64,000 nt of DNA. It comes from Protula sp. h YS-2021. Lineage: Eukaryota > Annelida > Polychaeta > Sabellida > Serpulidae. Positions 14,001-24,249 of the stretch are shown here, piece after piece. The notes below the pieces were generated by a model. That model was not told the DNA's origin. It saw only the letters and a program-made list of their open reading frames with translations, and searched no databases. Both the position numbers and the translations under genes were made by a program. The stretch spans positions 62,602,329-62,666,328 of the forward strand of contig OX457027.1 of NCBI GenBank assembly GCA_949752745.1, given 5' to 3'. Every line of letters begins with the position of its first letter. Within the stretch, counting starts at the first letter, position 1.

Positions 14001-16886
14001 TTTATTCAACTTGCGTTGATGAGCAGTTCGAATTTCGGACCATTGCGCATGTTTATTTAACTTGCGTTGATGCGCGGTTCGAATTTCGGATCCGTGCGCA
14101 TGTTTATTTAACTTTCGTTGATGCGCGGTGCTTATTTTGGACCAGTGCAAATGTTTATTTAACTTTCGTTGGCGCGTGGTTCGCATTTCGAACCACTGCG
14201 CATGTTTACTTAACGTGCGTCGACGTGCGGTTCTTATTTCAGGCCAATGCCCATATTTCTTTAACTTGAGTTGATGCGCGGTGCTTATTTCGGACCAGTT
14301 CGCATGTTTATGTATCTTCCGTCGATGCGCGGTTCCCATTTCGGACCAATGCGCATGTTTATTTAACTTGCATCAATGCGCAGTGCTTAATTTGGACTAC
14401 TGCGAATGTTCATTTAACTTGCGTTTATGCGCTGTAGGAGATTCATTTAATTTGTTTTTCTCAAAAACTTCGAAAAAAAATTCATAAGTTTTCCAATTCA
14501 CTCAAAAAACACAAGCCGTACGCATGACCCCCTGGAGACGGCTCGTATCAAAAATAAATGAAATCTGATACAAACTGTACGAGGAAATGCATTTTGAATT
14601 TTTTCTTCAAAAATTCCCCCAAAATTCCCTGATCGACTCGAAAAGCACACGCCGTATTTACGACACCTTAAGCATGCCTCAGCCCCCAAATAACTGATGT
14701 CTGATCAAAACTGTAGGGGAAGATCCATTTTGAGGTATTTTCATCAAAAATTCCCCCCGAAATCAAAAATTCCCAAGTCGAGTCAAATAGCACAAGCCGT
14801 ATGCCCGACCCACCTAGGGATGTCTTATACGAAAAAAAAAGAAAAAAAGAAATCGGTTCAAAATTGTAGGATAAAATGCATTTTGAAGTTTTTTTCTTCA
14901 AAAACTCCCTAAAAATACAAAAATTGTCCGATCGACTTAAATGCACAAGCCGTATGCACGGCCCTTTAGGGTGCCTCATACCAAAAAAAAAAAAATGACA
15001 TCGGATCAAAAATGTAGAAGATACATTTTAAAATTTTTTCTTCAAAAATTCCCCAAAAATTCAAAAATCACCCGATCGACTAAAAAAGCACAGGCCATAT
15101 GCACGACACCTTGGGGATGCCTCACACCAAAAATACATGACATCGAATCAAAATTGTAGGAGTAGATGCATTTTGAACTATTTTCGAAATTTTTGCTTAA
15201 AAAATTCCCCAAAAATACAAAAATTGTCCGATCGACTATAAAAGCAACAGCCGTATGCAAGACCCTTTAGGGGTGCCTCATACCAAAAATAAGTGACATC
15301 GGATCAAAAATGTAGAAGGAGATACATTTTGAAATTTTTTCTTCAAAAATTCCCCAAAAATTCAAAAATCACCCGATCGACTAAAAAAGCACAAGCCGTA
15401 TGCACAACCGCTTAGGGATACCTCACACCAAAAATAAATGACATCGAATCAAAATTGTAGGAGTAGATGCATTTCGAACTATTTTCGAAATTTTGGCTTA
15501 AAAAATTCCCTTAAACTACAAAAATTTCCGATCGACTAAAAAAGCACAAGCCGTATGCACGACCCTTTAGGGGTGCCTAATACCAGAAATAAATGACATC
15601 GAGTCAAAAATGTAGGAGGAGATACATTTTAAATTTTTTTCTTTAAAAATTCGCCAAAAATTCAAAAATCACCCGATCGACTGGAAAAGCACAAGCTGTA
15701 CGCACAACCGCTCAGGAATGCCTCACACCAAAAATAATTGACATCGAATCAACATTGTAGGAGTAGATGCATTTTGAACTATTTTCGAAATTTTGGCTTA
15801 AAAAATTCCCCAAAAATACAAAAATTGTCCGATCAACTAAAAAAGCACAAGCCGTATGCACGACCCTTTAGGGGTGCCTCGTACCAAAAATAAATGACAT
15901 CGGGTCAAAATTGTAGGAAGAGATGCATTTTGAAACAAAGTTTACTAAATAAACAACTAACTAACTAACGGAAGCCACCGCAAACCGATAGGAATACCCC
16001 AGATTACGTGTAACATAAGCTGGGCTAAAAAGTGACATGCACTTCTTCAGATCAAGCTCTTCGTAAATCCCAAGTTTCATGGTCGTAGGGCCCATAGTGT
16101 CAGAGAAGAAGAAGACACAAAATCGGAAAAACTGTCAAGAAGAAAAAAAAGGACGAATTTTGCTCGCACAAATTCATATAACCCTTGCAAGCCAAAGGCT
16201 TGGCAAGTGTTAATAAAAACTACTCAACATCATTTAGAATACTGGATATTTTACAGTGTGATAAGACACTGAATACGTTTACAGAATATATGTTTCAATT
16301 CGTTGAAAAAAATACCCTTTCTCTACCGATGTATTGATTTTAACAATAGACGCTGCAAAAAAGTTGGAAATTACATACACATACAGTGCAAGAGCGGTTA
16401 ATATTATTTCCTAATCATGGATAATGACTAGGGTGAAAAAAATTATAGCAGAAAAAAAAACATATAACTAATTAGGAAAAAAGTATCAAAATAAAAAAAA
16501 AGGATGAAAAGCGAAAAAAAAAGTATAAAAAAAGGATGAAAATTTTAAAAAAAAGTATAAAAAAAAGTATTTAAGGATAAAAAAGGATAAAACTGGGCTT
16601 TTTTTTTTTAAAAAAAGGATAATCCTTTTAAAAAAGGATGATGTGGCAACACTGCTTTTGTCAGATCAGCGTCTTAACAGATTCTTGAATTATCGCCCAG
16701 AAGATCACTGCGTACCTGGTCAGTGGAAGTTCCTGCATATTCCAGAGCTTCTTTTATACATTTGTCAGTGGTGTTTTCATCATGAAGCCGACGTTTTTTG
16801 TATGAAAGCACCACTGAATCAGGTGATGGTTCGTTTATTTTTCGCTTTATACGCACAATATTCACGGACATCGCAATTTTGTTCAA
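8015..16886 (-). CDS. SLC7A6OS: SLC7A6OS / Iwr1, RNA polymerase II nuclear import factor
   Basis: Six minus-strand exons join in frame: 16716-16886 (start), 10148-10363, 9154-9344, 8684-8790, 8384-8452 and 8015-8151 (stop). They give about 296 residues, close to the family's roughly 310. Family signatures: an N-terminal basic NLS-like segment (VRIKRKINE, then SYKKRRL) in exon 1, YVYDIFYLH near residues 156-164, and the diagnostic acidic block ending NWRNDYPDEDA near residues 212-222. The C-terminus is acidic. Iwr1 proteins bind assembled RNA polymerase II and direct its nuclear import; this is family knowledge. The start may be the ATG ending at 16886 or the one five codons later. The donor after 10148 (GTGGTC) is weak but leaves the frame intact. 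Intron 1 is about 6.4 kb, and about 4.4 kb of it is one TIR-bounded insertion starting 55 bp inside the intron. Confidence 0.9.
10510..12080. repeat. Degenerate inverted-repeat element in SLC7A6OS intron 1 (tentative)
   Basis: Short units of the type GGTGGCGAAAT recur near 11755-11840 and 12003-12075. Complementary forms (TTGCGACCAAC, TTGTCGCCAAAT, GCCACCAACTT) occur near 10525-10560 and 11010-11100. The arrangement suggests eroded terminal inverted arms made of short repeated units. No target duplication was found. A separate hairpin/microsatellite end near 11345-11460 sits inside. Confidence 0.35.
11345..11460 (-). mobile_element. Helentron-like element end (GGCCCCAACCC family), minus orientation
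   Basis: On the minus strand it reads TTTTAGGCCCAAACCC, a hairpin arm partner, GTCTATAGGTTTGGGGTGTC, then repeated GTCC units and GTCCGTCATCGCTTT. The same order of parts is seen on the plus strand at 34201-34270, so these are two copies of one family end. The opposite end was not delimited. Confidence 0.55.
12600..13115 (-). mobile_element. Helentron-like element with about 190-bp tandem core, nested
   Basis: The hairpin CCAGCCCGACATGGTCGGCTGG at 13089-13110 (a near-palindrome, given here as two arms) is followed in plus orientation by GACTAAAAAAA; on the minus strand this is the T-rich junction typical of the other ends in this window. To its left are about two and a half tandem units, each with GGAATCCGRTCAAA, a polypyrimidine-poor segment and ATTTAGCCAATTTT.GCGGATCG. 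Confidence 0.5.
13730..14450 (-). repeat. 51-bp satellite array 1
   Basis: About 14 diverged units, each containing GCGCATGTTTATTTAACTTG, CGTTGATGCGCGGTTC and TTTCGGACCAGT. The same unit, in opposite orientation, forms the arrays at 23075-23955 and 58490-59390. Confidence 0.85.
14490..15930 (-). repeat. About 150-bp alternating tandem array 1
   Basis: About nine to ten units alternate between two types: one with GTAGGAGTAGATGCATTTTG and an ATTTTCGAAATTTT segment, the other with GTAGAAGGAGATACATTTTG. Both share GCACAAGCCGTATGCACGAC. The same two types alternate in the same way at 50780-51410, so the dimer predates dispersal. Confidence 0.8.
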
Positions 16887-17082
16887 AGGCTAAACGCATC
16901 CCTGTGTGAATAATAATTTTCTTTGTATTCTTCTTATGCTTGATTCTTGTAATTCTGAAGACAAGAATCTAATTCAATTCATGTTCCACGAGGACAACTT
17001 TACCCATAACAAGTAATAACAAAACCCTAGTTTCACGAAAACTTTGGCTGTTTCACATTCACTGTCTCTGAAAAACGATACA

Positions 17083-17390
17083 TGACGTCAAAATGACGAA
17101 ACAACATGGCGTAGATACATTCCAAATGAGATAGGTATCTGAAATCAGCTACGATTATATCCGAAATCCTCAATTACCGCTCACTGAAAAAAAAAAATTT
17201 TTACACGTGAAACATCGATTCGGTATTATTTGCAGTATCGTGCGAGTCGCATTCAAACATTAACTTAGTTATGTCATTACTTTTAATAAAAAAGGTTAAA
17301 CACATGAGAACCACATGTTGCCGCCATGTTGTGACGTCACACAGAACCGTATCTGACCGTATCCGGAAGTTAAACTAGGATAGATAAAAT
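17083..17390. promoter_or_regulatory. Candidate SLC7A6OS promoter: CRE, YY1 and ETS motifs
   Basis: Upstream of the SLC7A6OS start on the minus strand lie two full CRE palindromes, TGACGTCA at 17083-17090 and within GTGACGTCAC at 17331-17340. There are also YY1-like GCCGCCATGTTG at 17320-17331, CAACATGGCG at 17102-17111 and AAAATGGCG near 17386, and ETS-type CCGGAAGT at 17363-17370. Clusters of these motifs are typical of TATA-less housekeeping promoters. No divergent coding exon was recognised on the plus strand. Confidence 0.5.
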
Positions 17391-18084
17391 GGCGTCGAGA
17401 CATTCTACCTTTTTTTCGATATGCCATATTTTTTTTTCGAGACTCTCTAGAGAACCGTATCTGAGTGAATGAGAAACACGGATATTCACTGCTAGAAGGG
17501 AAGCGCACAGCACAATCCTACGCGTGTAGCTTTGCCACAATACATCGGCAAATAACACTGGAATTTTTAAATGTAAATAATACCAATTTACCGGTGTTAT
17601 ATAACAACTGATCTCTGAAAGGATCTTTGCAGACTGAACAGCCGAGTGTATTGGCAGTTCGACAACAATGTATTTTAACAAGAAAAATACAGTACCAAAT
17701 AACACTTTATTTACTGACAATTTCGATATTTTGTGTGTGTTAATGTTGTTTTATTTTTTTTCAAATCATTCAAAAGTTCTCTGTTTGTCAGATTAAGCTA
17801 AACTGTTAAATGTAGAGGGTGACTGTCAAACCTTCTTACCTTGTCCAAATAATCTTGTGCTACAACGAAATCGTTATTATTGAAATCATTTTGTAGTCTC
17901 TATAACAAACACGTCAAATTCCAAACTGACGATGATAGAAATAACGGTATTTGGACAACTTGGCCCATTACCAACTCGGCTCACACCAACACGGTCCGTC
18001 ACGAAAGGCGACTCGACCAAACCTTTAGACAACTTGGCCCATTCATGAAAGACGACTCAGTCCAAATTACCAACTTGACACAAA

Positions 18085-18391
18085 ACATTTCCCGTAGCCC
18101 GGGTTCAAATCCCGCTCGTGGCCGGGAATCATGACAACTTGCAAACCCCCCAGGGATGTCGGTGTCGGTATGTGTAGTCCTCCAATACCAAGTTAGAGTT
18201 GCATTGTTAGGCGTATGTGCCAAAAGATGGGGATTTCAGAGACACTATATGGGCACGTCGAAATTATAATAATCCTGGGTTTAAAAAAAATTGTAATCAA
18301 TAATTATAAACATGTATGCGCAGATTGTAAACCGGTTTGAGCAGGTTGCCTGAATAATCGGTATATAAAAACTCACTACTATTATTATTAT

Positions 18392-18420
<29 letters not shown>
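18085..18420 (+). repeat. tRNA-derived SINE-like repeat, 5' truncated (tentative)
   Basis: GGGTTCAAATCCCGC at about 18100-18115 matches a pol III B box with its arm. It is followed by about 250 bp of unique sequence and an (ATT)n/T-rich tail at 18380-18424, the usual 3' end of many invertebrate SINEs. No A box is visible upstream, so the head is probably truncated or replaced. It lies inside the 17946-19991 element. Confidence 0.4.
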
Positions 18421-18426
<6 letters not shown>

Positions 18427-18865
18427 CATTAGAAGTGCTGGTACTTTAATTTGTCCATTGCCTATTATGTATCTATTAAAAGAACAAACCGCTTCTAATT
18501 GTAAATATCATTATGAGATTGTCACACAGAATAACAATCTTTTTAGCAGGGATTTGAACAACCTAACTTTGTCGGCACCAAACATTACTGATACTTTTTG
18601 GACAAGTCGGCACCACTTTCGATGGGCAAGCCGGTAACACGTTTTAAATGTTTATACACACGTTTTTAATTTTGGATTCCCAGCACCATTTTTAAAATCT
18701 CGGGACAAAACAATCACAGGTTCTTAGTGCAATCAAACAACTCCTGCACATGATGGAAGAATTATTTTGACACCATTTATTTAAAAAAATACAATTTACT
18801 TATGTACTCTGTGTTTTTAAGATGAAATTGGCAGAGTTCTTTTGACACCTTTTATGTATTACTGA

Positions 18866-18965
18866 TTCGTTGTTGTCCAACAGCCAACCTCTACGGAGGT
18901 TCGGTCTGTTGTGTATAACACTTTTTTATTCCGCAGACTGTTTCTGCGGAAAACAGTATTCATAA
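18866..18965 (+). repeat. Hairpin repeat, copy 1
   Basis: About 100 bp carrying a stem formed by TTGTCCAACAGCCAACCTC and GAGGTTCGGTCTGTTG, then TGTATAACAC, TTTATTCCGCAGAC and AGTATTCATAAAG. A second copy in the same orientation lies at 20473-20573. It resembles the hairpin ends of the Helentron-like elements but has no adjacent microsatellite. Confidence 0.6.
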
Positions 18966-19999
18966 AGGAAAGGAATCCCTTTTTTTCAAAATCACTAAAA
19001 TATAGATTTTAGTCACGTGGACACTCAGATGCACTCTTTTCACCAATGTGCGAGAATACTCAACACCTAGGGATGTCTACGGCTAGATAGATAGACATAT
19101 CCATCCTCTCTGTGTTTATACATAACACATTGATCTCATCAGAGGTCAGCTGTATTATAACAACAGTTACTAATATACTTGATGTGCCTTGTGTCTGTGA
19201 GATCACAGGTTTGATTCCACATCAAGGAAGCTTGGTGCTACTTTTGATTAAAATGAATAGCAACTATTGTAGTGAACAATTAATTGCATTTAAAATATAA
19301 CACAAGTGAGTAAAGTCAATTGCAATTCATTCGTTAAATTTAGTTAAATTAGTTGAGAGTCATGGGAATTAATTTCAATCTGTACCAGGATAAGTGAGCA
19401 CATGAACATATTATCTTTATTGCATTTTTTAAAAACTAAATGTAAAGAGTGTTAATGTCCCATTTTGGTGTGTAAAATTATCCTGTTTTAAGTGCATAGC
19501 GAGCACTATTGTGTCCGCATCATAAACCATAAAATGGTGTGTTAAATGGATATTGCGATATTTCATGCTTATGAGATTCAGATTGTTTTCAATCAGGAAA
19601 TGCAATCAAAAGCAGCAGAAATTGCAACTGGGTTCAATAGCATCGGAGTATTCATTAGTTGCAAACTTGCAATCACCTGTGTCATCGTGAAAAACATACC
19701 ATAAGAAACATCTCCCGCCTTTCATAATTTCATGTAAAAATAGCTTCCTCTTACATGGTTTGATTAAACAGTATTAAAAATTATAATTGTGTCTTAAAAG
19801 AGCTGCCAGTTCTAATCCGAATCAATAGTAAACACTCTGATAGTAAATAGTAAAATAGCAAATAATATATAAATAATGGGCTGCGCCATCTTTCACAAAT
19901 AGGGAGAGTCTGTAAAAGTGGGCCGAGCTCTCCAAGAAGGGCCGAGTTGGTAGTGGGCAGAGTTAGTAATGGGCTGAGTTGTCAAAACCCTGAAATAAC

Positions 20000-20472
20000 A
20001 AACGTATTTCTTTTTTTTAAATCACAAACGGTATAAATAACTTAACTTTCCAGCTACATGTCCTCAACTTTATAATTATTACTACAGTACTTAAAATAAA
20101 AAGAACGATTGGTATCATTATACGAATATCGCAAAGACTGCCAGCTCTGCTATCAGCATGTTACTGCTGTGGGTCAGTGAGAATTTCACACGGCGGGTAT
20201 CATGAATAGTCCAATCAATGATCATGAACTTCACATTTTATTCACACTATTGTGGTGCGAATAGACCAGATTTACGGGATGGAAAGCACAAAGTGCCCTA
20301 AAAAGAAGCTTTCTAAGCATCTTTTGGAAATGAAGGTATTCTTCCATAATAAATATTAAAATTATAATAAATATGAAACATTTTCGACATAAATTATGGT
20401 TGTTAACTCGCATCCAGTGCATTGAACTTTAAAAAATCATTTATTATCACTCAACCAACACGTCCATAAGCC
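20000..20472. other. No gene recognised
   Basis: AT-rich spacer between the end of the 2.0-kb element and the second hairpin repeat. Nothing recognisable was seen. Confidence 0.4.
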
Positions 20473-20573
20473 CGTTGTTGTCCAACAACCAACCTCCAGG
20501 CCGTTCGGTCTGTTGTGTATAACACCCGTTTATTCCGCAGACCCACCTGGAAATAGTATTCATAAAGAGGGAA
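20473..20573 (+). repeat. Hairpin repeat, copy 2
   Basis: Direct copy of 18866-18965, sharing GTTGTTGTCCAACA, TTCGGTCTGTTGTGTATAAC and TTTATTCCGCAGAC. The loop region differs, so the hairpin is less perfect. Confidence 0.6.
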
Positions 20574-20624
20574 ACTACTTTTAAAATCTCCACCCGCCCT
20601 GTGTTTATATGAGGCAAAGAACGT

Positions 20625-20760
20625 TGAACAGCAAATCGTAATTGGTTAAATTACAGATTGATCTATTAGCTGTAGAGATTATACTGACTTATAATAAGAG
20701 TGTCGTGGTGAATTGTATAGCTTCTAGTTTGAAGGCAAACCACCCTCTTAGCATTCAGTC
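20625..20760 (+). repeat. Dispersed repeat, copy 1 (partner at 33437)
   Basis: Shares TTGGTTAAATTACAGATTG, a TTAGYTG segment, AATAAGAGTGTC and CTTCTAGTTTG, in the same order and spacing, with 33437-33560. Confidence 0.55.
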
Positions 20761-21650
20761 AGCACCAGTGGGTAAATAGCGAAATGAACCTGAATGTGAA
20801 ATTAACCCACCGGGCCATCTCGTTCAAAGTTGCGATGGCCCGAGCTAGTTGGAGATGGCACGAAAAAATAATTGTCTCGATTGATTAAAAAATACCACCA
20901 AGATATTTTAAAAAATATTTTTTCTCTCACATGTTTTTTAACTAGAAGTGTCGTCTAACAATGGTGTCCTGTCAACTGGATAAATCAGTAGATTGTTATA
21001 GTAATCCTGAGAGAGAGTCTGACAGTGACTTTCAACGACCTAAATGTCATCAAAATCAACGGAGAGGTCATTAATATAAATACGATGACATTGAGTGATG
21101 TGTCAAGTACACCAAAATCTTGTCGATTTATACGTCAGCCATACATCCACATTCGTTCATGGGCTTGAATCGTGACACTGACACACGGACTGTCGTGTTT
21201 ACGTAGACCTGACACAAATCATAATGCCTGCACCTGCAAAAGCATGGAAAGTGAAAACTCAAAATCCAGCTGCGACCATTAGAGGTTATGAGAGGTAACC
21301 AAATTCTTACAAACCCAAGAGGTTATCAATAAGAACATTCACATCGAGTTGCATCAAAATTTGCTTTGCTGGAATCATCTACAACATACATATGACCCAG
21401 ACATACGACGGTATTGAGAGTGAACGGCAGTAACCTCGAATTCCAAGTCGTGTTCATTGAAATCCTGTTCACAACATGCACAAAACATCGCCTCATAGGT
21501 AAAGTAATAATTTAAAAGTCCAGCAATGGCTTCGAAGGACTTGTCGAGGAATCTAACATCTAGTCATACATGAGTCAGGGGGTATTCATAGGAGCACTCT
21601 AATCGAGTTTCATTATAGTCCGTGAAATTCTGTTCAAAAGGACAGTGTGA
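20761..21650. other. No gene recognised
   Basis: Unique-looking sequence with no coding exon or clear repeat on either strand. Confidence 0.4.
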
Positions 21651-21654
21651 CGAT

Positions 21655-22978
21655 CGAATGCACAGACGGTCTTTGAACAGAGTAACGAGAGGATATAGGT
21701 TCTCCAAAACTGTTCGAGCCAGCATTCTGAAATGTTATGCGGTGAAAATATATGTAATGTAGATGTGCAACGTCGTATTATTTTTAACCCAGCCGACTTT
21801 GTCGGATTGGGTTAGTCGTATCACTGTAGGGGGCTTGAATGTATGTGCGTATGTTAAACTTTTTCTTTAAAATGCTACTCGCCCTACAGTTTTGCTCCAA
21901 TCGTTTTGATATTGCGCAGGAATGTTCCCTGGGTGGTCCCGCATCTGACTATTATTTTTTTTGACGATTGACGAAAAACTGACAGAATGGCGGCACTTTT
22001 TGTGCCCGTTTGGACCCATTTTTAAAATGCTACTCCTCCTACAGTTTTACTCTAATCCCTTAGATGTTACGCAGGGATGTTCCCCAGGAGTTCACCTACC
22101 AGGTTATTTTTTTTCGCGGTTTGCCAAAGACTGCCGAAATGGCGGAACTTTGAAGTTTGGCAAAAACTGGAATAAATGGTAGTAAATAACTGAATTGTCA
22201 AACCATTCATATCTCTCAGTCGTTTTCAAATAGTTATAAAATTTTAATCGAACGTTTCTTAGGTGCTTCTCCACCTGGACTTCGCTTTTTTCGCAAATGA
22301 CAGAAAAATGCCGAAATTGTGGAATTTTAAAAATTTTATAAAATTGTGTAAATGTCGTTAAATATGTGAATCGTCAAAACCCAACCGTCAGAATCAAAGT
22401 TCTTCATTTTTTGGCCTTACAGTATTCCTTTTTAAAATTGTTCTCTCTTTCCTTGTTTGGTAACTCGGCTGGGTCATGTCCTTAGACATGTTTGTTTAAA
22501 TCGGCCCAAAATTATCAAAAACACGACTTGTCAATAATGGCTGTTTTTTTTTTTGTTTTTTTTTCCCCTCAAGAAATTTGGCCATGGGGATAGGTTTTTT
22601 CCAGACGCGTTCACCAAAACTATTAGATCCAGCGTTCTGAAATTTTATGCAGTGAAAATATATATAGTGTAGATGTGCAATGTCGCATTATATTTGAAAT
22701 TGGCCAAAAATTGTAAAAAAATACGACTTGTCAAAAATGTATATTTTTATGGAAACTTGTTTGCATGGAGATAGAGTTTGTCCAAAACAATTCTCCGAAA
22801 ACATTCGATCCAGCTTTCTGTAGTTTTATGCAGTGAAAATGTATGTATTTAGATGTGCAACGTCGTATTATTTTTGTAATTGGCCAGAAATGTATTTAGA
22901 ATTGCAACGTCGTATTATTTTTGAAATTGGCCAGAAACTGTAAAAAAAAAATACGACTTTTCAAAACTGTATATTTTT
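21655..22978 (+). mobile_element. Tandem core of a Helentron-like element, split by a nested insertion
   Basis: Repeated units carry GATGTGCAACGTCGTATTA, TTTGAAATYGGCCA and ACGACTTGTCAAAAATG, with TTCTGAAATTTTATGC and GTGAAAATATAT upstream of each. The same units are found at 49730-50300, next to a hairpin/microsatellite end. One unit is interrupted at about 21786 and resumes at about 22494 within TTTAAATCGGCC; the interruption is the element at 21786-22494. Confidence 0.6.
21786..22494 (+). mobile_element. Helentron-like element, AGCCCAGCCGAC family, nested
   Basis: It begins AACCCAGCCGAC-TTT-GTCGGATTGGG (hairpin 21788-21811) directly after a T-run. It ends near AACTCGGCTGGGTCATGTCC (about 22462-22481), a subterminal copy of the hairpin arm. 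The interior has about three units with TGCTACTCCTCCTACAGTTT-like segments. It splits a core unit of the surrounding element in its T-run, and no target duplication can be resolved. Confidence 0.6.
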
Positions 22979-22980
22979 AA

Positions 22981-23955
22981 CCCAGTTTACGTTACACGTA
23001 AGCTAGGGTGTACCAATCGATTTGCAGACGGCGTCCGTTAGTTAGTTAGTTGTTTATTTAGTAAACTTTTTTAAAATAAACATGCGCATGTGCCTGAAAT
23101 AAGAACCACGCACGATGGAAGTTCCAAAGACATGCGTCCTGGTCCGAAATGCGAACCGCGCGTCAAGGCAATTTAAGTAAACTTGCGCATTGGTCCGAAA
23201 TGCCAACCGCGCATCGACACAAGTTAAATAAACATGTGCAATAGTCCGAAGGGCGAACCGCTCATCCACCGAAGTTAAATAATCATGTGCACTGGTGCGA
23301 AAATTAAATAAACATGCGCACTGGTCCGAAATGTACACTGCGCATCAATGCACGTTAACAATACATGCGCATTGGTCCGAAATGCAAATCACGCATTAAC
23401 GCAAGTTAAATAAACATGCGCACTGGTCCGAAATGCCAACTTCGAATCAACGCAAACTAACTATAAACATGCGCACTGGTCCGAAATGTGAACCGCTTAT
23501 CAACTCAAGCCAAACAAATATGTGCACTGGTCCGAAATGAGAACCGCACATCGACGCAATTTAAATAAACATGCGCACTGGTTCGAAATGCGAACCGCAC
23601 ATCAACGCAAGTTAAATAAATATGCGCACTAGTCCGAAATGCAAACCACGCATCCATGTACGTTAACCAAACATGCACACTGGATTAAGATAAGAACTGC
23701 GCATCAACGTAAATTAAATAAAGATGCGCAGTGGTCCGAAATGTGAACCGCTTATCAACTCAAGCCAAACAAATATGTGCATTGGTCCGAAATGCGTACC
23801 GCGCATCGACGCCAGTTAAATAAACATGCGCACTGGTCCGAACTTCGAACCGCGCATCAACTCAAGTTAAATCAACGTGCGCTCTGGTCTGAAATGTAAA
23901 CCGCGCATCAACGCAAGTTAAATATACGTGCGCAGTGGTCCAACCATGGTCATGT
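22981..23955 (+). mobile_element. Composite repeat element, copy B (hairpin end plus 51-bp array)
   Basis: The hairpin CCCAGTTTACG-TTACA-CGTAAGCTAGGG starts at 22981, directly after a T-run. It is followed by TTAG repeats and a TTGTTTATTTAGTAAACTTT linker, then the 51-bp satellite at about 23075-23955. Compared with copies A and C it lacks the 150-bp array and the unique block. Confidence 0.6.
23075..23955 (+). repeat. 51-bp satellite array 2
   Basis: About 17 diverged units carrying ACATGCGCACTGGTCCGAAA, GAACCGCGCATCAACGC and AAGTTAAATAA, in opposite orientation to array 1. The array ends about 300 bp before the MPHOSPH6 candidate start. Confidence 0.85.
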
Positions 23956-23969
23956 TGGTACATCTCAAA

Positions 23970-23977
23970 CCGGAAGT
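23970..23977 (+). promoter_or_regulatory. ETS-type site upstream of MPHOSPH6
   Basis: CCGGAAGT, about 270 bp before the candidate MPHOSPH6 initiator and just outside the satellite array. The same octamer occurs in the SLC7A6OS upstream cluster. One short motif alone is weak evidence. Confidence 0.3.
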
Positions 23978-24249
23978 TCGGTTAATCTAATATATCGGTT
24001 AATCTAATAATTTCATTGGACATTTTCGTTATTAGATTATCCGATGTCGACTGTATATCATTGATAAAGGTAAAAAAAAATAAACAGTAACAGTAAACAA
24101 ACCAATGCGCAACATGTGATGCTTTTTCCGAATTCTGTTCCATATGCTAAAGATATAAATACGCCTTCGTTTTACTCGATTCCATAAATGGTATTGAAAG
24201 ACTACATGCTACTGGATCGCAAAAAAAATGAGAACTTAAAACAGCTAAA

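Larger units (their letters stand above)
13381..16030 (-). mobile_element. Composite repeat element, copy A (unique block, 51-bp array, about 150-bp array, hairpin end)
   Basis: Read on the minus strand from 16030: a decayed hairpin end (15997-16024), TTAG microsatellite, a TTGTTTATTTAGTAAACTTT linker near 15937, an alternating 146/154-bp tandem array (about 14490-15930), a 51-bp tandem array (about 13730-14450), then a unique block (about 13480-13720). The same order of modules, inverted, occurs at 50648-59690. The unique block is closely similar to 59430-59665. No transposition gene is visible. The long frames through the 51-bp array exist because 51 is a multiple of three. Confidence 0.65.
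12290..16654. mobile_element. 4.4-kb TIR-bounded insertion with 6-bp target duplication
   Basis: The left end CAGTGTTGCCAC (12290-12301) is a perfect inverted match of the right end GTGGCAACACTG (16643-16654). CTTTTG flanks both ends directly (12284-12289 and 16655-16660), as expected of a 6-bp target-site duplication. Purine-rich AAAAAAGGAT units lie just inside both ends (12310-12385 and 16440-16635) in the same orientation. No transposase frame is visible. The interior is filled by other repeats: a Helentron-like unit at 12600-13115 and a composite array element at 13381-16030. The superfamily is not assigned. It lies in intron 1 of SLC7A6OS, 55 bp from the exon 1 donor. Confidence 0.7.
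17946..19991. mobile_element. 2.0-kb element with tandem-unit inverted arms and 8-bp target duplication
   Basis: The left end GGTATTTGGACAACTTGG begins at 17946. The right end, read inverted, has the form AGGGTTTTGACAACTCAGCC. GAAATAAC flanks both ends (17938-17945 and 19992-19999). The arms consist of short related units (CAACTTGGCCCATTAC, CAACTCGGCTCACAC, and so on; inverted at about 19900-19985). A related block also lies near 18548-18640. The left terminus resembles those at 24894 and 35438. Target-site length fits hAT- or Mutator-like elements. No transposase is seen. A SINE-like repeat is nested at 18085-18420. Confidence 0.65.

Noticed and set aside
13766..14339. Open frames of 120-167 codons with a 17-residue repeat
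   Set aside because: They lie within the 51-bp satellite. The same reading occurs in the other arrays and on both strands, with no start context or splice signal.
17946..19991. B-box-like GGTTCAAATCC as a true tRNA gene
   Set aside because: No A box, no cloverleaf and no anticodon arm can be drawn. A SINE-derived remnant explains it better.
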